Shown one piece after another: positions 20,633 through 27,027 of a stretch of DNA of 64,000 nt; position 1 is the first letter of the stretch, and every line of letters starts with the position of its first letter. The stretch comes from Pseudoalteromonas amylolytica (GTDB lineage Bacteria > Pseudomonadota > Gammaproteobacteria > Enterobacterales > Alteromonadaceae), in the NCBI RefSeq assembly GCF_001854605.1, contig NZ_MKJU01000030.1, positions 51,317 through 115,316 of the forward strand, in the 5' to 3' direction. The translations under genes were made by a program, and so were the position numbers. Below the pieces are notes generated by a model. The model was given only the letters and a program-made list of their open reading frames with translations, was not told where the DNA came from and ran no database searches.

Positions 20633-20925
20633 TATAATCACTGTGCGCTGGGGCTAGCAGGTTTTACCTCCCCCCAATCTTGAAGGATCTAGGTTTAAGT
20701 CGTTTTTTGTTTCACTACTTGATAGTGAAGATGAACCTGTAGGTCTTTACCTACCCATTTATTTCTATGAGAACACACTAATTGTTTACCAAATAACAGC
20801 AATGTAATTGTTGTTATCAGAGCTGGGTGTGCTACAACTAAGTTATGAAGGAATCGCTAACGTTGCCGTATCATGTTCGCGTTTTATGATTACCGTGTTC
20901 TCTTATCCTATTAACGGAGCATTAA
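20633..20925 (+). other. Long hairpin-rich leader / possible structured RNA upstream of the REC-PilZ gene
   Basis: The 435 bp between clpB and the REC-PilZ gene have no convincing ORF. A perfect -10 hexamer TATAAT lies at 20633-20638; the upstream T-rich DNA gives only a poor -35. The predicted transcript would carry several inverted repeats: a GGGG/CCCC pair closing an AGG-TTTTA-CCT hairpin (20650-20675), TTCACTA/TAGTGAA (20711-20729), GTAGGT/ACCTAC with a CTTT loop (20739-20754), and ATAACAGCAAT/ATTGTTGTTAT (20793-20817). This could be a regulated 5' leader of nearly 280 nt or an independent sRNA. I could not match it to a known riboswitch. Confidence 0.4.
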
Positions 20926-21696
20926 ATGCAAGATGTGAGCTTCTTGGTCGTTGACGATTGTCAATTGGTACGTAACCTAGTGCGGAACACCCTAGAAAAT
21001 CGTTTGGGTGCTGAGAATGTTTATACCGCCACTAATGGCAAGGAAGCGCTCGAACTGCTCAATGCAAGAAGCATTGATATTATTATTGCGGACTGGCAGA
21101 TGCCAAAAATGGATGGCGATGAGTTACTTCGTACAATTCGCAAATCAGACAAGCACAAGTTAACCCCATTTATCATGATGAGCTCGTTAGGCGATAAAGA
21201 ACACGTACTGGCAGCCATTCAAAATGGGGTATCACAGTATGTGATGAAACCATTTAGCGCAGATAAGCTCGAAGATGCAATTCATAAATCATGGAATTCG
21301 GCGAATCGACGCGGTGCTGTTCGCTTGTCCGCCCTACCTGAGCATAGGGTGCGTATTCAGACCAGTAACCGTAAGTTAGCTGGCATAGTAAAAAATATCA
21401 GTCATACGGGGATGTTGATAGAGTTAACCTACAGCCGTGAACTTAACTTGTTTAATAACTACTCGATTGAGCTGGATATTTTCGATTTAAACCACGAAGG
21501 TAATATGCTTATTGAGCCACTATACGGCGTACCCGTTCGTCTTATAGCGGTTGAGCCTAGCACTAGTAAAGCGAATGTTTGTCAAATGGGGATCCGCTTT
21601 AACCGAGAAATGTTGCACGAAACAGTGAAAGGCAAACTGGACTATCTACTGAAGAATCTGGGGCAAGATAGCGGCGACCTTATTCAAGATAACTAG
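20926..21696 (+). CDS. Response regulator with C-terminal PilZ domain
   Basis: 256 residues. The receiver domain (1-120) has the acidic pair D10/D11, phosphoacceptor Asp56 (IIIADWQMPKMDG) and the lysine in YVMKPF. The second half is a PilZ domain with both c-di-GMP motifs intact: RxxxR at 129-133 (RGAVR) and NxSxxG at 158-163 (NISHTG). It should therefore join phosphorelay input to c-di-GMP binding. GGAG lies seven bases before the ATG. It is convergent with a chemoreceptor gene, and a long structured leader precedes it. A role in motility or pilus control is plausible, but no partner kinase is adjacent. Confidence 0.88.
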   Translation: MQDVSFLVVDDCQLVRNLVRNTLENRLGAENVYTATNGKEALELLNARSIDIIIADWQMPKMDGDELLRTIRKSDKHKLTPFIMMSSLGDKEHVLAAIQNGVSQYVMKPFSADKLEDAIHKSWNSANRRGAVRLSALPEHRVRIQTSNRKLAGIVKNISHTGMLIELTYSRELNLFNNYSIELDIFDLNHEGNMLIEPLYGVPVRLIAVEPSTSKANVCQMGIRFNREMLHETVKGKLDYLLKNLGQDSGDLIQDN

Positions 21697-21722
21697 TTGC
21701 TAAATATCGCTAGTTGTGACGT

Positions 21723-21749
21723 AAAAAAGCCTGCAATATGCAGGCTTTT
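21723..21749. terminator. Bidirectional terminator between REC-PilZ and chemoreceptor genes
   Basis: AAAAAAGCCTGCA / TGCAGGCTTTT with a three-base loop, between two convergent genes. Confidence 0.9.
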
Positions 21750-21772
21750 ATCGTTGATTGAACCATATCCGT

Positions 21773-23320
21773 TTAAGTCCTAAACGTTAGTATCATTCCT
21801 GATATCTTATTGGCACTTTCTACCAGTTTGGCTGCATCCTCTGCAACACGGTAGCTAAGTTGCAGGTTGTCATTACCGTGCTTACTAATATTACCGATAT
21901 TCTCGTTGATTTCGCAGCTTACCACTTGCTGTTGTTCAGCGGCAGCTGAGATTTCTTGCGCTGATTGAGCTATTTCACTGATTTGGTTGAAAATGGTTTC
22001 CAGTGCTTGTTGGCTTTGTTGACTGGCCTGCGCACAGTTATCAGCTCTGTCTTTGGTACTTTGCATTACCTTTGACCAACTAAATAGCGTATCCTGAATT
22101 TCTTTGACAGACGCATAAATGTGACTGGTTGCATTTTGTGTCCTCGAAGACAGTGCCCTAACTTCGTCTGCTACCACAGCAAACCCTCGACCATGCTCTC
22201 CTGCACGAGCAGCTTCAATTGCAGCGTTAAGCGCTAGCAAATTAGTTTGTTCGGCAATACCCTCGATTTCAGTCATTACCTTGCCAATTTTATCTGCTTC
22301 ATTGGCCAGTGAGGTTGCTGTTTGCGCCGCTTCGTCTACTTGTCCAGCCAGAGTATTAACCATGTGACTGTTTTCCGCCATGGTGGACTTAATATCCTTA
22401 CAATGCTGTTGTGTTGTCTCTACTTTTTGTGCGGTTGCGCCGGTATTGTGTGAGATGTCGCCAATGGTGCTACTCATTTGCGACATTGCCGTTGCGATTG
22501 AGTCTAAGCGCTGGCTTTGTGCCTGAATTCCTTGTTCCGTGCTACTTGATTTTTCATCCAAGCCAGTAGCAATACTTTTAAAGGTAAAAGTTGCATCTTT
22601 CATACGGCCCAATACGGTGCGTAGTTTTGCCTGTAGCATACCTTGGCTATACTGTGCCACGCTAAAAGGGTGATGGCCGTTGTATACATATCTCGATACT
22701 GAATCGAATTGTGCTTGTTGATCACGTAATGCTTTTGGGGTTCTAATGAGTTCGTCGTAATTAACCGCCACAAGCAAGGCAAAAGTAAGCAGCAGCAGTA
22801 GAGCGGCACTAGTACCAAAAGACCAAAATGTTGCAATAACGGCTGCGATGGTGATTACTCCACTCAGTGCTCTGCGTAAACTGTATTGTTCGCTCCAGTG
22901 CCAAATGTTCTTGCCTTGATTAATTGCATCATATAACTTTTGAGCACGTTGTTTGAGCCCTGTGTCAGGGCGCACGCGTACGGATTGATAACCAGTTAAC
23001 TGTCCATGTTCAAAAATAGGGGTTACAAATGCGTCAACCCAGTAGTATCGGCCATCTTTACAGCGGTTTTTCACAACCCCACGCCACGAATGACCTGCTT
23101 TGAGTTTGTCCCAAAGCTCCTTAAAAGCAGCTTTGGGCATATCAGGATGACGAACGATATTGTGATTTTTGCCAACTAACTCTTCGCGGGAGAACCCAGA
23201 TACCGAGCAAAATGCATCGTTGGCGTAGGTTGTTACGCCACGAAGGTCAGTAGTTGAGACCAATTGTTGGCTATCATCAAAAGTCACTTCTTCATTAATT
23301 GTATTTTGTCCACGACGCAT
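21773..23320 (-). CDS. Aer-like methyl-accepting chemotaxis protein with PAS domain
   Basis: 515 residues. An N-terminal PAS domain (about 15-115) carries [23 protein letters not shown] and [21 protein letters not shown], the Aer-type pattern that usually binds FAD or haem for energy/redox taxis. Two hydrophobic stretches around residues 150-190 form a membrane hairpin with no periplasmic domain. The C-terminal signalling domain has the conserved hairpin [32 protein letters not shown]. It stands alone, convergent with the REC-PilZ gene. The ligand is not known from sequence. Confidence 0.92.
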   Translation of the reverse strand: MRRGQNTINEEVTFDDSQQLVSTTDLRGVTTYANDAFCSVSGFSREELVGKNHNIVRHPDMPKAAFKELWDKLKAGHSWRGVVKNRCKDGRYYWVDAFVTPIFEHGQLTGYQSVRVRPDTGLKQRAQKLYDAINQGKNIWHWSEQYSLRRALSGVITIAAVIATFWSFGTSAALLLLLTFALLVAVNYDELIRTPKALRDQQAQFDSVSRYVYNGHHPFSVAQYSQGMLQAKLRTVLGRMKDATFTFKSIATGLDEKSSSTEQGIQAQSQRLDSIATAMSQMSSTIGDISHNTGATAQKVETTQQHCKDIKSTMAENSHMVNTLAGQVDEAAQTATSLANEADKIGKVMTEIEGIAEQTNLLALNAAIEAARAGEHGRGFAVVADEVRALSSRTQNATSHIYASVKEIQDTLFSWSKVMQSTKDRADNCAQASQQSQQALETIFNQISEIAQSAQEISAAAEQQQVVSCEINENIGNISKHGNDNLQLSYRVAEDAAKLVESANKISGMILTFRT

Positions 23321-23521
23321 AATTTCTCCCTATGGATAACGAGTTAGGCAATTTTAGTCACTAACACGTTTACCACCTAATAAAATCACCAAGGTTGATG
23401 ACTTTGTTAAGTTACGTTGTCCTGAGTGGTAGTGATAGACAGGCGTAATCATACCATTAAGATTTTCATTAATTGTGTTAGATTATAGCGAGTTATAGAG
23501 TAAGGCAACAAGGCGAGTATC

Positions 23522-24460
23522 ATGACAGAGTTAAACTACGTGTACGGGATTGAACAATTTGGTGATGTAGACCAAATTGTGGCGCGACAGATTGTCGAAA
23601 AAGCGTTGGAGGAGCAAGGTGTACGAATTGAGGTATTGGCCTCCAGCGTTAATCCGATTGATATTAAAACACGTATGGGGCTGGGCTTTGTTGCGGCACA
23701 AAAACCAGTGAACGATTTCATGGGTCTTGGTTATGATGTCTATGGGCGCATAAAGGCGCTAGGCAGTCAGGTGAAAAACTTTGCTGTAGGTCAGTATGTT
23801 ATTGGTATGGTGGGGTTTGCACATCATCCCGGCTGCTATGCACAACAGGTTGATGCTCACGTGAGTGAAATTATTCCATTGGCGCAGAAAGAAAATTCTG
23901 CAATAGCGGGTCTTTGTTTGAGCGGTTTAACTGCTTATCAAGCTTTGCAGTGTGTTCCGGTTAGTTTAGAGATACCTATCTACATTAATGCGCCTACGGG
24001 TGGCGTTGGACATTTAGCGGTGCAGCTAGCCAAGCTTGAAGGTAGAAAAGTGATAGCGCTTTCGAGTCGGCCCAATCATGAGTTGTTGGCCAAGTTGGAC
24101 GTTGAAGTGATGGATTATGATTCTTTTTTCGATACGCCAAGAACGGGTCAGTTGCTCGATTTAGTCGGTGGAGACAGAGCGATTGAGTTACTTGATAATC
24201 TAACCGCAGGGAGTGAGGTGGTCACGGTTCCAACAATTAGTAAAGAGCAGGTATGTGAACATGCAAAGCGTAAACAAATCAATGCACAGGGGATGGTTGT
24301 TGAGGCAAACTGCGATGACCTCAATAAATTGTATCGAGCGGTTAGAAGTGGCAAACTGACTGTGCATATGGATAAACAGTTTGCACTACCTGAGGTAGCT
24401 GACGCACACCGTTACATGGAAAAAGGCGTGCATAGCGGAAAAGTCATTATTTTGGCTTGA
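23522..24460 (+). CDS. Zinc-type alcohol dehydrogenase-like / quinone oxidoreductase family protein
   Basis: MDR-superfamily oxidoreductase of 312 residues. An N-terminal GroES-like domain (SSVNPIDIKTRMG, GYDVYGRIKALG) is followed by a Rossmann fold with the nucleotide-binding APTGGVGHLAVQLAKLEG at about residues 157-174. Zinc-ligand residues of classical ADH are missing, so it is more like NADPH:quinone reductase. It overlaps the upstream part of the gshA region but the real gshA start lies 60 bp further on. Substrate unknown. Confidence 0.82.
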   Translation: MTELNYVYGIEQFGDVDQIVARQIVEKALEEQGVRIEVLASSVNPIDIKTRMGLGFVAAQKPVNDFMGLGYDVYGRIKALGSQVKNFAVGQYVIGMVGFAHHPGCYAQQVDAHVSEIIPLAQKENSAIAGLCLSGLTAYQALQCVPVSLEIPIYINAPTGGVGHLAVQLAKLEGRKVIALSSRPNHELLAKLDVEVMDYDSFFDTPRTGQLLDLVGGDRAIELLDNLTAGSEVVTVPTISKEQVCEHAKRKQINAQGMVVEANCDDLNKLYRAVRSGKLTVHMDKQFALPEVADAHRYMEKGVHSGKVIILA

Positions 24461-24519
24461 GTATTCCTAGTTTAGCCCCCATAACTTTGGCATTGCCTTA
24501 TTTGGCCGAGGATATTTTT

Positions 24520-26097
24520 TTGATAACAACAGATTTACAGACAATACTTGCAGCATTGTCGATGCCTGAGCACAAGCATACCATCAGAGGTATTAAGCGT
24601 GGAATAGAGCGAGAGGCCTTAAGGATTGAACGCGATGGTAAGATTGCTCAAACCCCTCATCCAAAAGGCGCGGGACATCCATTAACACACAGTAGCATTA
24701 CAACCGATTTTTCCGAGTCTTTGTTGGAATTCATCACGCCGGTGAGTGAATTTCCAGAGCAAACTTTGAGCCAATTGCAAGAACTACAAAAGTACACTCT
24801 GTCTAAAATGGGTGACGAGTTGCTTTGGCCGATGAGTATGCCTTGTTTTATCAACGATCAGAGCGACATCGCGCTGGCACAGTTTGGTGATTCAAACATT
24901 GGTCGCATGAAAACGCTATATCGCGAAGGCCTCAAGAATCGTTACGGTAGTATGATGCAGGCGATAGCGGGTGTGCATTTTAATATCTCATTTCCCGATT
25001 CGCTTTGGCAAAGCTTGCAAACAGTTGAAAGCAATACTTCACCGTTACAGCACTTTATATCAGATAAGTACTTGGGCCTGATCCGCAACTTTAAGCGAGA
25101 GCTATGGCTGGTTAGTTACCTATTCGGAGCATCTCCTGCGTTGTGCTCGTCATTTTTGCAGGGCAAAGAAAGTCATTTACCGTTTAAAAAGCTAGGCACA
25201 GGTACTTTGTATCTTGAGCATGGCACGGCGCTACGTCTTGGTGATCTTGGGTATACAAACAGCGCACAGTCGTCTTTGAAAGTGATGTATAACAGCTTAG
25301 ATGAGTATATTGCTGGATTACGTGAGGCAATACGTTGTCATTCAGACCTCTACGGGGAGTTAGATGACTACACCAGTGAGACCCCCAAGCAGCTCAATAA
25401 AAATATTTTGCAAATTGAGAATGAGTTCTACTCTCCAATTAGGCCAAAACGTAATGCACTGAGCGGTGAGCCGCCCACGCATGCCCTAGAGCGTGGCGGT
25501 ATTGAGTATGTGGAAATTCGCGCGCTGGACGTGAACCCATTTGTAGATACGGGTATTAGCATCGAGCAGATAAACTTCTTGGATGTATTTTTAACGTATT
25601 GTTTGCTGAAACCTTCACCAGAAATGAGTTGGGATGAGCAAAAGTTAAGTCAGGAGAATCTAACCACTGTAGTAAATCAGGGCAGGGACCCAGAAGTGAA
25701 ATTACTGCAGGGCAACCATCAAGTCACGTTAAGACAGTGGGCTGAGCATATCTTTACTGACCTTAAAGATGTGGCTAAATGGATGGATGAGGCTTATGGT
25801 AGTGACAAGTATGTTAATACAATCAATGAATTAAGCTCATGGGCTTCACAGCCAGAAAAAACTTTCTCGGGCCGCTTGCTTTCGGAGCTAAAGCAAAAGC
25901 AGCAGGACGGTGGTGTATTAGCGCTTGATTTAGCAGCTAAATATAAGGCATCTTATCAAGACGTAAGCTATTCAGAATATAGTGAACAGGGTCTTGATCT
26001 TGCAGCAGATGAGTCACAGCAAGCAGCAATTGCAATTAAGGACAATGACGATAAGGATTTTGTAGCTTTCTTGAGAGATTATTTTGCCAGAGCCTAG
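24520..26097 (+). CDS. gshA: Glutamate-cysteine ligase
   Basis: First step of glutathione synthesis. I start it at the TTG at 24520, which has GAGGA seven bases upstream and gives 525 residues, close to the 518 of E. coli; an in-frame TTG at 24457 would add 21 residues that overlap the previous gene and are not conserved. Recognisable blocks are GIKRGIEREALRI at about residue 23, FSESLLEFITP, GVHFNISFPD and GGIEYVEIRALDVNPF. It follows the oxidoreductase directly and may be co-transcribed. Confidence 0.94.
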   Translation: MITTDLQTILAALSMPEHKHTIRGIKRGIEREALRIERDGKIAQTPHPKGAGHPLTHSSITTDFSESLLEFITPVSEFPEQTLSQLQELQKYTLSKMGDELLWPMSMPCFINDQSDIALAQFGDSNIGRMKTLYREGLKNRYGSMMQAIAGVHFNISFPDSLWQSLQTVESNTSPLQHFISDKYLGLIRNFKRELWLVSYLFGASPALCSSFLQGKESHLPFKKLGTGTLYLEHGTALRLGDLGYTNSAQSSLKVMYNSLDEYIAGLREAIRCHSDLYGELDDYTSETPKQLNKNILQIENEFYSPIRPKRNALSGEPPTHALERGGIEYVEIRALDVNPFVDTGISIEQINFLDVFLTYCLLKPSPEMSWDEQKLSQENLTTVVNQGRDPEVKLLQGNHQVTLRQWAEHIFTDLKDVAKWMDEAYGSDKYVNTINELSSWASQPEKTFSGRLLSELKQKQQDGGVLALDLAAKYKASYQDVSYSEYSEQGLDLAADESQQAAIAIKDNDDKDFVAFLRDYFARA

Positions 26098-26107
26098 GCA
26101 AAAAAAA

Positions 26108-26128
26108 GCGCAGCCTAATAAGCTGCGC
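26108..26128. terminator. Hairpin after gshA
   Basis: Seven-bp stem GCGCAGC / GCTGCGC eleven bases after gshA. An A-run precedes it and AAATAAATTT follows, so it is better shaped as a terminator for the minus strand, but probably also marks the end of gshA. Confidence 0.55.
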
Positions 26129-26151
26129 AAATAAATTTCAGGGATGAAACA

Positions 26152-26829
26152 ATGCTAAACTGCTGCATTCATAGGTTAAGACAGGCATTATTTATAAAAG
26201 TTCAATGGGTTCGTAAAAAAATGCAAAAATTTATAATTTTATTGCCTGTAGTGTTACTTCTAGCTGGTTGTGCAACAGCTCCACCAAAACAACCCAATGA
26301 TATCTGTAAGATTTTTAAGGAAAAAGAAGATTGGTACTACGATGCGCGTGATGCTCAAGACAAATGGGGATCGCCAAAACATGTATTAATGGCAATGATG
26401 TACCAAGAAAGCTCCTTCAAACATGATGCTGCACCACCTATGGAATACTTCTTATGGTTTATTCCAGTTGGGCGTGCAAGTTCTGCATATGGCTATTCTC
26501 AAGCTAAAACTCCGACATGGAGTGATTATATTCGTGAAACGGGTAACTCAGGTGCAGATAGAGATGACTTTGAAGATGCTATCGACTTTATGGCTTGGTT
26601 TGTTTATAAAACTCATAAAATCAATGGTGTTTCTAAATGGGACGCTTATGCACAATACCTCAATTATCATGAAGGTTGGGGTGGGTATAAGCGCGGCACA
26701 TACCGAAAGAAGAAGTGGTTGATGGCCGTGGCCAATAAGGTTAAGCATCGTGCAAGCCGTTATGGCGCACAGCTCAAACGCTGTGAAGAAGACTTAGACA
26801 AAAACTGGTTTGAACGTTTGTTTGGTTAA
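26152..26829 (+). CDS. SLT-domain (lysozyme-like) lipoprotein, possible lytic transglycosylase
   Basis: 225 residues from the ATG at 26152, which has AGGGA in good position. An internal ATG at 26221 gives the cleaner lipoprotein signal peptide MQKFIILLPVVLLLAGC, so that start may be the true one even though no good ribosome-binding site precedes it. After the lipidated Cys comes a lysozyme-like domain with MAMMYQESSFKHDA, whose Glu fits the catalytic residue of transglycosylase SLT folds, and SAYGYSQAKTPTW, the second family motif. Its expected role is peptidoglycan turnover at the membrane. It is not one of the named E. coli Mlt proteins as far as I can tell. Confidence 0.78.
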   Translation: MLNCCIHRLRQALFIKVQWVRKKMQKFIILLPVVLLLAGCATAPPKQPNDICKIFKEKEDWYYDARDAQDKWGSPKHVLMAMMYQESSFKHDAAPPMEYFLWFIPVGRASSAYGYSQAKTPTWSDYIRETGNSGADRDDFEDAIDFMAWFVYKTHKINGVSKWDAYAQYLNYHEGWGGYKRGTYRKKKWLMAVANKVKHRASRYGAQLKRCEEDLDKNWFERLFG

Positions 26830-26837
26830 ATTTTATT

Positions 26838-26861
26838 GAGAGGCTGCTATTGCGGCCTCTC
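26838..26861 (+). terminator. Hairpin after the SLT lipoprotein gene
   Basis: Stem GAGAGGC / GCCTCTC with a ten-base loop, starting eight bases after the stop; a weak pyrimidine-rich tail (ACTCCCTCCTTTT) follows. Confidence 0.55.
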
Positions 26862-27027
26862 ACTCCCTCCTTTTACTGTGCAAACATTACCCGCACGATA
26901 AACTTCCTAAGTAATATTTCAATTGATTAACGACATGAAAGTACTGGATATTTAAATTTACCTGCGTATTGTAGTTAAAAGTTATTATTTTGTGCGTCAT
27001 GGTTACGCCTCATTGCAAGGACCCGTT

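Noticed and set aside
20641..20760. GEMM-type c-di-GMP riboswitch upstream of the REC-PilZ gene
   Set aside because: The conserved GEMM core sequences and the tetraloop-receptor pattern are not found, although hairpins exist.
24457..24519. Upstream TTG start for gshA
   Set aside because: It would overlap the previous gene and add 21 non-conserved residues; the TTG at 24520 has GAGGA at seven bases.
26992..27027. GTG start for the NACHT gene at 26992
   Set aside because: No ribosome-binding site, whereas the ATG at 27028 has AAGGA at good spacing.
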